Source: CAYHXN01 sp964360605 (GTDB lineage: Bacteria; Patescibacteriota; Minisyncoccia; UBA6257; WO2-44-18). From it: DNA of 19,722 nucleotides. Made by a program: the position numbers and the translations under genes. The stretch's first letter is position 1; every line of letters begins with the position of its first letter. This document shows, in pieces, positions 4,981-12,304 of the stretch. The notes under the pieces were generated by a model. It saw only the letters and a list, made by a program, of their open reading frames with translations, made no database searches and was not told where the DNA came from. Location: assembly GCA_964360605.1 (NCBI GenBank), contig CAYHXN010000011.1, forward strand, positions 1 through 19,722. The letters run 5' to 3'.

Positions 4981-7082
4981 TGAGATTATATCCTATAGAA
5001 AAAGTTAGAGATATTGGCGTCATTGCCCATATTGACGCTGGTAAGACGACCGTTTCGGAGCGTATTCTTTTTTACACCGGTGTTTCTCATAAAATCGGCG
5101 AGGTTCATACCGGTGATACGGTAATGGATTGGATGGAACAGGAGCGCGAGCGCGGTATTACCATTACCGCCGCCGTCACGACTTGTTTTTGGATTCCGAC
5201 TTATCAACGCGGTGATAAACAATTTGAACACCGTATTAACTTAATTGACACCCCGGGACACATTGATTTTACAATTGAAGTAAAACGGTCTTTGCGCGTT
5301 CTGGACGGCGCGGTTGTAGTTTTTGACGGCGTTTCCGGAGTGGAGCCCCAGTCCGAAACTAATTGGCGATATGCTGACGATTACGGCGTGCCTCGTATTT
5401 GCTTTATCAATAAACTGGATCGTCTCGGCGCGAGCTTTGAGGGAAGTCTGCGCTCCATTCGTGAACGTTTGAATCCTTACGCTATACCGATTCAAATTCC
5501 GATGGGTTTGGAAGCTAATTTTAAGGGATTAATTGATCTATTAAAAATGAAGGCCTATACCTTTGAGGGCGAGAAAGGCGAAAAAATTATTGAAGGTGAA
5601 ATTCCGGCCGAATATCTGGAAGAAGCCAAAAAATACCGGCATGACTTGGTGGAAAAAATAGTGGAACAGGATGACGCCGCTATGGCCGCTTATCTGGACG
5701 CTAAAGAGCCGCTATTGGAAGATTTAAAAAGAATTTTAAGAAAAGCGACTTTAGCAAGGACAATTATTCCGGTCTTGACCGGTTCAGCTTTAAAAAACAA
5801 AGGCGTTCAACTGGTTTTAGACGCGGTGGTTGATTACCTTCCTTCTCCTATAGATATTCCGGCAGTCAAAGGAATTAGTCCTAATAACGGCGAAGAATTA
5901 TTTCGTCATCCTAAAGACGAAGAACCTATGGCGGCGCTGGCTTTTAAAATTGCCGCCGACCCATTTATGGGTTCGCTGACTTTCTTTCGGGTTTATTCCG
6001 GTGTAATGAAAAAAGGAAGCTACATTTTAAATTCCAGCAAAAACAACCAGGAGCGCATCGGCCGTTTAGTGCGGATGCATGCTAACCAGCGCGAAGAAGT
6101 AGATGAAATTCCGGCGGGAGATCTCGGCGCGATTGTTGGTTTGAAAGCTACTACTACCGGTGACACGCTTTGCGAACCAGAACACCCGATTATTTTAGAA
6201 AAAATTATTTTTCCGGAACCGGTTATCAGTATGCGCATTGAACCGAAAACCAAAGCTGACCAGGAAAAAATGGGCGTGGCTTTGCGGCGGCTTTCGGAAG
6301 AAGACCCCACTTTTCGCGTTAGCGGCGACCCTGAAACGGGGGAGACTATTATTTCCGGCATGGGCGAACTTCATTTGGAAATTATCGTAGACCGCATGAA
6401 GCGTGAATTTCATGTTGAGGCAAACACCGGCCGGCCGCAGGTAGCTTATCGGGAAACAATTAAAGGTAAGGCAGAAGCGGAAGGAAAATATATTCGTCAG
6501 TCCGGCGGTCGTGGTCAGTACGGACACGTTAGAATTAGATTGGAACCCAACGAAGCCGGCAAGGGTTTTGAATTTATCAATGAAATCAAAGGCGGCGCGG
6601 TTCCTCAAGAATATATTCCTGCCGCCGAAAAGGGTATTAAAGAAGCGATGGATAAGGGCATTGTCGCCGGTTATCCGATGACCGACGTGAAAATAACGCT
6701 TTATGACGGTTCGTATCACGAAGTAGATTCTTCGGAAATGGCTTTCAAGGTGGCTGGTTCCATGGCTTTTCAAGATGGCGCCAAGCGTTCCAAGCCAATA
6801 ATTTTAGAACCGATTATGAAAGTACAGGTGATTATGCCGCAGGATTATCTCGGCGATATTACCGGAGACATTAGTTCTAAGCGCGGACAGATTGAAGCAA
6901 TGAACGATCGTATCGGCGGGATTAAGATTGTAGATTCCAAAATTCCACTTTCGGAAATGTTTGGTTACGCGACCAAACTTCGGTCTATGACACAGGGCAG
7001 GGGAACTTCTACGATGGAATTTTCCCATTACCAAGAAGTGCCGCAAAGCGTGGCGCAGTTGATAATTGAAGGAAAGAGGTAG
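4980..7082 (+). CDS. fusA: Elongation factor G
   Basis: The 700-residue translocase GTPase has all G motifs: AHIDAGKT (16-23), RGIT (58-61) in switch I, DTPGH (90-94) and NKLD (144-147). Domains II-V follow, with GRGQYGHV in domain IV and a C-terminus typical of EF-G. It drives tRNA-mRNA translocation and, with ribosome recycling factor, subunit splitting. Length is close to the E. coli protein (704). The start is fixed by alignment of MRLYPIEKVRDIGVIAHIDAG with family members, although the leader is a heptad repeat with no Shine-Dalgarno sequence. It is third in the str operon; no clear terminator follows, but structured DNA does. Confidence 0.98.
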   Translation: MRLYPIEKVRDIGVIAHIDAGKTTVSERILFYTGVSHKIGEVHTGDTVMDWMEQERERGITITAAVTTCFWIPTYQRGDKQFEHRINLIDTPGHIDFTIEVKRSLRVLDGAVVVFDGVSGVEPQSETNWRYADDYGVPRICFINKLDRLGASFEGSLRSIRERLNPYAIPIQIPMGLEANFKGLIDLLKMKAYTFEGEKGEKIIEGEIPAEYLEEAKKYRHDLVEKIVEQDDAAMAAYLDAKEPLLEDLKRILRKATLARTIIPVLTGSALKNKGVQLVLDAVVDYLPSPIDIPAVKGISPNNGEELFRHPKDEEPMAALAFKIAADPFMGSLTFFRVYSGVMKKGSYILNSSKNNQERIGRLVRMHANQREEVDEIPAGDLGAIVGLKATTTGDTLCEPEHPIILEKIIFPEPVISMRIEPKTKADQEKMGVALRRLSEEDPTFRVSGDPETGETIISGMGELHLEIIVDRMKREFHVEANTGRPQVAYRETIKGKAEAEGKYIRQSGGRGQYGHVRIRLEPNEAGKGFEFINEIKGGAVPQEYIPAAEKGIKEAMDKGIVAGYPMTDVKITLYDGSYHEVDSSEMAFKVAGSMAFQDGAKRSKPIILEPIMKVQVIMPQDYLGDITGDISSKRGQIEAMNDRIGGIKIVDSKIPLSEMFGYATKLRSMTQGRGTSTMEFSHYQEVPQSVAQLIIEGKR

Positions 7083-7110
7083 TTCGGATATTTGTCTTTT
7101 TGGAAACAGT

Positions 7111-7191
7111 GTGACCGACCTCCTGTCACCGCCGCGGGCGGGATCCCGCCTTCTCTAAATTACATATTAGTGGCGGGACGGGTCGGCCCAC
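7111..7191. repeat. GC-rich imperfect inverted repeat after fusA
   Basis: An outer pair, gaccgacc (7113-7120) with ggtcgg plus flanking bases (7181-7191), encloses further imperfect pairing and a perfect 14-bp palindrome, ggcgggatcccgcc (7137-7150). No T run follows, so it does not look like an ordinary terminator. Confidence 0.6.
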
Positions 7192-7201
7192 TTCTTATCT
7201 C

Positions 7202-7254
7202 GCCGAATTGCCATTCGTTTTAAATTAATAACGAATGGACCAATCCAATTCGGC
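7202..7254. repeat. Two-tier perfect stem-loop in the fusA downstream region
   Basis: Outer arms gccgaattg (7202-7210) and caattcggc (7246-7254) enclose inner arms ccattcgtt (7211-7219) and aacgaatgg (7230-7238). A seven-base bulge lies on the 3' side. There are 18 perfect pairs in all, without a following T run. The 283-base gap between fusA and the next gene holds this, the preceding element and a promoter. Confidence 0.8.
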
Positions 7255-7308
7255 TCCGATACGTTCCGAAAAGACAATTATCCTCACAGTTGAGAAAAAA
7301 AACTTCAA

Positions 7309-7337
7309 TTTACACAGCGAATAGATTTTGTTATTAT
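7309..7337 (+). promoter_or_regulatory. Promoter of the inserted membrane protein gene
   Basis: TTTACA (7309-7314) and TATTAT (7332-7337) have a 17-base spacer. Transcription should begin near 7344, giving a leader of about 22 bases that includes the aaaggtg ribosome binding site. Confidence 0.7.
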
Positions 7338-7365
7338 CTGTTCAGTTTTGTTGAAAGGTGAATCA

Positions 7366-8205
7366 ATGATTGGGGCACGAGCGATTTTGGTTTTGATTAT
7401 GTTAGCGGTTATGGGATTTAATGTCTGGTCGTTTAACCATCCTGGGGATATAGGTTTCCGGATTTTTCTGTTAGTTATTTCTTTAGTGCCGGCGTTGGCT
7501 TCGGTGATGGTTTTTTTACTTACTTTTATCAGGCCGGATGGGAAAGGCGGATTAATGATTAAATTCGGAAAATTTTATTCAAGGACGTTTGGACAGACAA
7601 TTGATTTGAATCCTCAAGACCGTAATGTTTGCAGGTTGTTTTGGGAAACGGTGGGTAGACTTATTCTTTTATATCTTTGTCTATTTGCCGTCGGTGCTGT
7701 AATAGTTATCTTAGTTGCATCAATTTCAGGTGTTGATTCCGCTGGAAAAAAAATAGATTTCCTACCCCGTTGGGGACTTGGCTTATTTTTTTTAACGTTC
7801 CTATTAATGCCACTGTTGCTTATAAAGACCAATTCCTTATATTTGAAATTAATATTCAGGATTAGTTTTGTTACTACTGCTATTACATCTCTATTAATGA
7901 TTATTGTTTATTTTATTCAGGAATCTATCAGGCCTCGGGTTCATTTACCGTCTACGGAAATCAATTGGTCGGAACTGGCAACTATTTTTGGAATCATAAT
8001 CGCGTTTTCTGTTTCTATTGTATTCGTGGCTTGGCTGGCGTTCAGGTTTATTAAAGTCCTGCGTGTCAGTCCTATGGGCCGATTCTTATCCGCTCTTTGG
8101 GTAGCCATTAAAACCAATACCTGTCCGATTCTTTCAGTAGAAACCGCGGTACCAAAAGAAGAAAAGAAAGAATCAACCTCGTCCGAAAATCCGCAAGGCG
8201 CTTAA
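7366..8205 (+). CDS. Unrecognised six-helix membrane protein between fusA and tuf
   Basis: I do not recognise this 279-residue protein. Hydrophobic segments lie at about 5-21, 31-54, 97-120, 136-153, 160-184 and 203-229; the loop at 55-96 is polar (RPDGKGG, LNPQDRN), and the tail from 250 is hydrophilic with an EEKKES stretch. No catalytic motif is apparent. ATG at 7366 is preferred over the in-frame TTG codons at 7348 and 7351 because aaaggtg (7354-7360) is well placed before it. It has its own promoter and terminator, so it is an independent unit that splits the str operon. It could be an ion or solute transporter fragment, or a regulator of membrane state; no function can be assigned. Confidence 0.85.
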   Translation: MIGARAILVLIMLAVMGFNVWSFNHPGDIGFRIFLLVISLVPALASVMVFLLTFIRPDGKGGLMIKFGKFYSRTFGQTIDLNPQDRNVCRLFWETVGRLILLYLCLFAVGAVIVILVASISGVDSAGKKIDFLPRWGLGLFFLTFLLMPLLLIKTNSLYLKLIFRISFVTTAITSLLMIIVYFIQESIRPRVHLPSTEINWSELATIFGIIIAFSVSIVFVAWLAFRFIKVLRVSPMGRFLSALWVAIKTNTCPILSVETAVPKEEKKESTSSENPQGA

Positions 8206-8225
8206 GCGCCTTTTTTGTTTTTTTG
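8195..8225 (+). terminator. Intrinsic terminator overlapping a stop codon
   Basis: The perfect palindrome aaggcgctt (8195-8203) with aagcgcctt (8204-8212) is followed by a T-rich run to 8224. It contains the final Gly and Ala codons and the TAA of the membrane protein gene. Confidence 0.92.
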
Positions 8226-8254
8226 CGGGATTTATACCCCAAAAATACTCCCTA

Positions 8255-8282
8255 TTGACATATTGATACTGTTTGATATAAA
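8255..8282 (+). promoter_or_regulatory. Promoter of tuf
   Basis: A consensus TTGACA (8255-8260) and TATAAA (8277-8282) are 16 bases apart. The predicted start near 8289 leaves an A/T-rich leader of about 60 bases before tuf, with only a weak gagaaag before the ATG. Confidence 0.85.
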
Positions 8283-8350
8283 ATCGTTATATTGCCGTTT
8301 TAAGATAAAAATAAAAAAGTCGCACAAATTTTAATTTTTTTTGAGAAAGT

Positions 8351-9553
8351 ATGGCAGAAAAAGAAAAATTCGCGAGGACTAAACCTCACGTAAATGTCGG
8401 CACTATCGGTCACGTTGACCATGGTAAAACTACTTTAAGCGCTTCCTTGACGCACGTTTTGTCGTTGAAGGGCATGGCTAAAGAAAAGTCGTACGCAGAT
8501 ATCGCCAAAGGCGGTGTCGTTCGCGATGAAAGCAAGATTTTAACCGTCGCTGTCTCCCACTTGGAATACGAAAGCGAAAAGCGGCACTATGCCCATATTG
8601 ATTGCCCGGGACACGCTGACTATATCAAAAACATGATTACCGGCGCCGCGCAGATGGACGGCGCGATTTTAGTTGTCTCCGCTGTTGATGGCCCGATGCC
8701 GCAAACCCGCGAGCATATTTTGCTCGCCCGCCAAGTTGGCGTGCCGGCAGTTGTAGTTTTCTTAAACAAAGTTGATTTGGTTGACGATAAGGAACTCGTT
8801 GATTTGGTGGAAGCCGAAGTCCGCGAGCTTTTAAAGAAGTATGATTTCCCGGGTGATACTACGCCGATTATCCGCGGTTCCGCTTTAGCGGCCATGAATG
8901 CTAAATCTGCTGACGACGCGGCGGCCAAGCCGATTTTGGATCTCGTTAAAGCTTTAGATGAATTTATTCCAGAACCGGTGCGTGATATTCAAAAGCCGTT
9001 TTTAATGCCAGTGGAAGATATTTTTTCTATTGAAGGCCGCGGCACTGTGGTTACCGGTAAAATTGAACGTGGTATTTGCAAGTTAAATGAAGAAATTGAA
9101 ATTATCGGTTTGACGCCTACCCAAAAGACCGTTATTACGGGCATTGAAATGTTTAATAAGCTTTTGGACGAGGGTCGCGCGGGCGACAACGTTGGTCTTT
9201 TACTTCGCGGTTTGAAGAAAGAAGATGTGGAGCGCGGCCAAGTGCTCGCGAAACCTGGTAGCGTTACGCCTCACACCGAATTTGACGCGGAAGTTTATAT
9301 CTTAAGCAAAGAGGAAGGCGGCCGCCATACCCCGTTCTTTAAGGGATATAAACCGCAATTCTATATCCGAACCACTGACGTTACCGGTGAAGTTACTTTG
9401 CCGACGGGCACGGAAATGGTTATGCCGGGAGATACTATTAGTTTCAACGTTAAATTGATTGCGCCAGTTGCCCTTGAGGAAAAACAGCGGTTTGCTATCC
9501 GCGAAGGCGGCAAGACCGTGGGCGCTGGAGTTGTGACGAAGATATTGAAATAA
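8351..9553 (+). CDS. tuf: Elongation factor Tu with a remodelled switch I
   Basis: The 400-residue GTPase delivers aminoacyl-tRNA to the ribosome. GHVDHGKT (20-27), DCPGH (84-88) and NKVD (139-142) are intact, as are domains II and III (IEGRGTVVTG; the end reads GAGVVTKILK). Switch I is different: where most EF-Tu read NAPEEKARGIT, this one reads KGGVVRDESKILT (53-65), about two residues longer, with KILT in place of RGIT. Thr65 should be the magnesium-sensing Thr. The surrounding codons are in frame and conserved, so a sequencing error is unlikely. It has its own promoter, separate from fusA, and may be co-transcribed with rpsJ since no terminator follows. Confidence 0.98.
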   Translation: MAEKEKFARTKPHVNVGTIGHVDHGKTTLSASLTHVLSLKGMAKEKSYADIAKGGVVRDESKILTVAVSHLEYESEKRHYAHIDCPGHADYIKNMITGAAQMDGAILVVSAVDGPMPQTREHILLARQVGVPAVVVFLNKVDLVDDKELVDLVEAEVRELLKKYDFPGDTTPIIRGSALAAMNAKSADDAAAKPILDLVKALDEFIPEPVRDIQKPFLMPVEDIFSIEGRGTVVTGKIERGICKLNEEIEIIGLTPTQKTVITGIEMFNKLLDEGRAGDNVGLLLRGLKKEDVERGQVLAKPGSVTPHTEFDAEVYILSKEEGGRHTPFFKGYKPQFYIRTTDVTGEVTLPTGTEMVMPGDTISFNVKLIAPVALEEKQRFAIREGGKTVGAGVVTKILK

Positions 9554-9569
9554 ACACACGAATTTGTTT

Positions 9570-9645
9570 GCAAATATTTGCGAATGATATGCGAATGTTT
9601 AAAATTCGCACTAGAATTCGCAGACATTAGCACCAGGTATTCGCA
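9570..9645. repeat. Cluster of tgcgaat / attcgca words between tuf and rpsJ
   Basis: After a 12-bp palindrome gcaaatatttgc (9570-9581) come two tgcgaat copies (9579-9585, 9590-9596) and then two attcgca copies (9604-9610, 9616-9622), forming a two-part inverted repeat. A third attcgca (9639-9645) ends on the A of the rpsJ ATG. AGGT at 9635-9638 is a plausible ribosome binding site. There is no T run, so this is not a standard terminator. Confidence 0.7.
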
Positions 9646-9974
9646 TGACTAAAACAAAGGAAATTGAAAAAGAAAAACTGCGGTTGAGGATTAAGGCCTA
9701 TGACCATAAATTGATTGACAATTCCTGTCGTCAGATTGTGGATACGGCAAAACGGCATGACGCCGAAGTCGTTGGCCCGATTCCTCTTCCAACAGAAATA
9801 AAAAAGTACACCGTCAACCGCTCCACTTTTGTCCACAAGGACTCCCGGGAGCAATTTGAATTGAGGGTACATAAGCGCTTGATTGATATTATGAATCCAA
9901 CCCAATCAATCATTGAATCGCTTTCTAAGCTCAATCTCCCATCCGGCGTTGATGTAGAAATCAAGATGGGATAG
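9645..9974 (+). CDS. rpsJ: 30S ribosomal protein S10
   Basis: The 109-residue protein has the S10 core LRLRIKAYDHKLIDNS, a GPIPLPTEIKKYTV stretch and the HKDSREQFELRVHKRLIDI block. It binds the 16S 3' domain and, in other bacteria, also acts with NusB in antitermination. The ATG at 9645 has AGGT six bases upstream. Unlike in most bacteria, it is separated from rplC by 164 bases holding a promoter-like sequence and an attenuator-like hairpin. Confidence 0.98.
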   Translation: MTKTKEIEKEKLRLRIKAYDHKLIDNSCRQIVDTAKRHDAEVVGPIPLPTEIKKYTVNRSTFVHKDSREQFELRVHKRLIDIMNPTQSIIESLSKLNLPSGVDVEIKMG

Positions 9975-10003
9975 TTGCTCGGCTTTATTGCCACATACCC
10001 AGC

Positions 10004-10032
10004 TTGATTAGGTGTGGGGTATGGTGTACAAT
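10004..10032 (+). promoter_or_regulatory. Putative internal promoter before rplC
   Basis: TTGATT (10004-10009) and TACAAT (10027-10032) are separated by 17 bases. Transcription would start near 10039 and produce a leader of about 100 bases that contains the hairpin at 10061-10115. Confidence 0.55.
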
Positions 10033-10060
10033 ATTCAGCAATGAGCTTAGCCATCCGACA

Positions 10061-10115
10061 CATAAAAAGGATTGCGAAGTTTCGCGATCTTTTTTATTTC
10101 ACCATCCTTTTTATG
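10061..10115 (+). promoter_or_regulatory. Attenuator-like leader with alternative pairings before rplC
   Basis: A terminator-type stem pairs gattgcgaa (10070-10078) with ttcgcgatc (10081-10089) and is followed by six T; upstream A residues can extend it by pairing with that T run. An alternative 12-bp stem pairs cataaaaaggat (10061-10072) with atcctttttatg (10104-10115) and competes for the same bases. This suits an attenuation switch in the S10 operon leader, in a different place from that of E. coli. Confidence 0.6.
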
Positions 10116-10138
10116 CGTGGGATTAATTTCTAAATAAT

Positions 10139-10561
10139 ATGGCAAAAATTAAAGGCAAAAAACTTAAAATGACCCAAGTATTTGATGACCATAGTGCCAC
10201 CGCGGTTACGCCAATTAAAGTTGATGATGGCGCTGATTTTTCCGAACTTAAAAACGGAGACCAAGTAAAGGTAGCCGGAATTACCAAGGGCCACGGTTTT
10301 CAGGGCGTTGTAAAGCGACACGGATTTCACGGTGGACCGAAATCCCATGGTCAAAAAAACCGCTTAAGAGCCCCCGGTTCTATCGGAAATACTGCCACCC
10401 AACGTGTTATTCCTGGTCGTCGCATGGCTGGACACATGGGCGTTGTTCGGGTTACTACCAAAAATTTAAAAGTGATGAATGTTGACGTTGAAAAGCGAAC
10501 AATTTTAATAAAAGGCGCGGTTCCCGGTCATACCGGCAGTAGGGTAGAAATTTCCAAATAA
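10139..10561 (+). CDS. rplC: 50S ribosomal protein L3, short form
   Basis: L3 starts large-subunit assembly and reaches the peptidyl-transferase centre. The conserved ends are present: KKLKMTQVF near the start, GHGFQGVVKRHGFHGGPKSHG, PGSIG, RRMAGHMG and the final KGAVPG. At 140 residues it is about 65 shorter than usual (205-210), and the missing part is the N-terminal half of the barrel insertion: after TAVTPIKVDDG the chain goes straight to ELKNGDQVKVAGITKG. The frame is continuous, so this is a compact form and not a broken gene. It abuts rplD with no gap. Confidence 0.95.
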   Translation: MAKIKGKKLKMTQVFDDHSATAVTPIKVDDGADFSELKNGDQVKVAGITKGHGFQGVVKRHGFHGGPKSHGQKNRLRAPGSIGNTATQRVIPGRRMAGHMGVVRVTTKNLKVMNVDVEKRTILIKGAVPGHTGSRVEISK

Positions 10562-11176
10562 ATGATGGCTAAAGTTTATAACTTAACAGGCAAAGAAGTG
10601 GGCACAACCGAATTGCCGGATGCTGTATTTGCGCGGCCGTGGAATTCCGATTTGGTTTATCAAGCAGTAATGACTCAGCAAGCAAACCGGCGCCAACCGC
10701 TTGCTCATACTAAAGGTAGGGGAGAGGTGCGGGGCGGCGGCCGAAAGCCCTGGAAACAAAAGCATACCGGCCGATCTCGCCAAGGCTCAATTCGTTCCCC
10801 GATTTGGAAAGGCGGGGGCGTTGCTCACGGCCCCACCAAGGATCGCATTTTTGCTAAAAAAATAAACAAAAAAATGTTGCGGGCGGCTATCCACTCCGCT
10901 TTATCTAAGCGCTTATCCGAAGGAGCTTTGAAAGTAGTGGAGTCTTTGGAGTTGCCGAATTATAAAACTAAGGAATTAGCCACCCAACTCAAGGCATTTT
11001 TTAACAATATCTTGAACGCGATGCTGGTTCCCGCTAAAGGAAACCACAATATATATCGCGCTTCCGGAAATCTTCCGAAGGTTAAGAGTTTAGCCGCTGA
11101 CTCACTGAACGTGGAAGATATATTGAAATACAAAAATATACTAATTGACCAAAAAGCAATCAGTGAAATTAAGTAA
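10562..11176 (+). CDS. rplD: 50S ribosomal protein L4
   Basis: The 204-residue protein has the exit-tunnel loop with KGRGEVRGGGRKPWKQKHTGRSRQGS, typical of L4. In E. coli L4 represses the S10 operon by attenuation, so the leader before rplC deserves notice, though control by L4 here is inference. Two adjacent ATG codons (10562 and 10565) follow the rplC stop directly; either could be used. There is no clear Shine-Dalgarno sequence, so coupling to rplC is likely. Confidence 0.98.
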   Translation: MMAKVYNLTGKEVGTTELPDAVFARPWNSDLVYQAVMTQQANRRQPLAHTKGRGEVRGGGRKPWKQKHTGRSRQGSIRSPIWKGGGVAHGPTKDRIFAKKINKKMLRAAIHSALSKRLSEGALKVVESLELPNYKTKELATQLKAFFNNILNAMLVPAKGNHNIYRASGNLPKVKSLAADSLNVEDILKYKNILIDQKAISEIK

Positions 11177-11177
11177 C

Positions 11178-11459
11178 ATGTCTAATAAATTTTTAATTAA
11201 ACAAACGTTAATAACCGAGAAAATCACCAGGGAGACTTCCGAGGGTAAATATGGATTTGTAGTTGATAACGCGGCTACGAAACCAGAAATTAAAAAAGCT
11301 CTTAAAGAGATTTATAAAGTAGATGTGGAGAAAGTGCGGGTTATAAATACCAAACCTAAGCAAAGGCGCTTGGGCCGCAGTGTTGGCGTGAAGCCGGGTT
11401 ATAAAAAAGCTATTGTGACGTTAAGGGCCGGACAGAAACTGGATATTTTACCTCATTAA
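11178..11459 (+). CDS. rplW: 50S ribosomal protein L23
   Basis: The 93-residue protein has the L23 pattern IKQTLITEKIT, YGFVVDNAATKPEIKKALKEIYKV and KVRVINTKPK. It sits at the tunnel exit and docks signal recognition particle and trigger factor. The ATG at 11178 lies one base after the rplD stop and gives the normal start MSNKFLIKQTLITEK. An in-frame TTG at 11145 would overlap rplD and adds residues not typical of L23. Confidence 0.97.
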   Translation: MSNKFLIKQTLITEKITRETSEGKYGFVVDNAATKPEIKKALKEIYKVDVEKVRVINTKPKQRRLGRSVGVKPGYKKAIVTLRAGQKLDILPH

Positions 11460-11460
11460 T

Positions 11461-12291
11461 ATGAAATTTTATAAACCAACAAGCCCGTCAAGGCGCAACA
11501 TGTCGTCCGTAGATTATACGGGACTATCTAAGGTAGAGCCGCATAAGGCGCTTACTTCGCGTTTGCGCGCTCATGCCGGGAGAAATAATCGTGGCGTGAT
11601 AACGACTCGCCACCAAAGCGGCGGTAATAAAAAGCTTTATCGCGCGGTTGATTTTAAACAAAACAAATGGGAAGTGCCCGGGCGTGTGGAAACTTTAGAA
11701 TACGATCCCTACCGGTCAGCTTTTATCACTCTGGTTTCTTACAAAGACGGTGATCGCCGTTATGTTTTAGCCACCAAAGACACTAAGGTGGGGGATGTGA
11801 TTATTACATCTAAAGACGCGCCTCTTAAATCTGGTAATCGTTTGCCGCTTCAAAAAATTCCAATTGGTTATCAAGTTCATAATATAGAAACTAGGCCGGG
11901 TGGCGGTGGTAAAATAGCTCGTTCCGCCGGGTCTTCCGTTGAAATCTTGGGTCACGACATTGGTTTTACTACTCTTCGGCTCGCTTCTAAAGAAGTGAGA
12001 ATGGTTCCTTGGGATGGATTAGCTACGATTGGACAAGTTTCTAATCCCGACTATAATTTAGTGAACATTGGGAAAGCTGGCCGTTCTCGCTGGTTAGGTA
12101 TCCGTCCCACGGTACGTGGTTCGGTTATGAATCCGGTTGACCACCCATATGGCGGTGGTGAAGGCAAGCAACCCAGAGGCACTCGTCGCCCAAAAACTAT
12201 GTGGGGAAAAATCACGGGTGGTCACAAGACACGCAATAAGAAAAAGTGGTCGCAAAAAATGATTATAAAAAGGCGACCAAAAGTTCGCTAG
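11461..12291 (+). CDS. rplB: 50S ribosomal protein L2
   Basis: The 276-residue protein is full length and includes HKALTSRLRAHAGRNNRGVITTRHQSGG, the KIPIGYQVHNIE block and the C-terminal MNPVDHP loop. The His equivalent to E. coli His229 is kept (His228), but the second His of the usual HPHGGG is Tyr230 here (HPYGGG). L2 supports the peptidyl-transferase centre and bridge B7b. It starts one base after the rplW stop without a Shine-Dalgarno sequence. Confidence 0.98.
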   Translation: MKFYKPTSPSRRNMSSVDYTGLSKVEPHKALTSRLRAHAGRNNRGVITTRHQSGGNKKLYRAVDFKQNKWEVPGRVETLEYDPYRSAFITLVSYKDGDRRYVLATKDTKVGDVIITSKDAPLKSGNRLPLQKIPIGYQVHNIETRPGGGGKIARSAGSSVEILGHDIGFTTLRLASKEVRMVPWDGLATIGQVSNPDYNLVNIGKAGRSRWLGIRPTVRGSVMNPVDHPYGGGEGKQPRGTRRPKTMWGKITGGHKTRNKKKWSQKMIIKRRPKVR

Positions 12292-12304
12292 TAAAAAGTA
12301 AAAC

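Noticed and set aside
7348..7365. TTG start for the 279-residue membrane protein
   Set aside because: The aaaggtg site fits the ATG at 7366, and the extra residues LLKGES are encoded by that site itself.
11145..11177. Longer N-terminus for L23 from a TTG codon
   Set aside because: It would overlap rplD; ATG at 11178 gives the normal L23 start.
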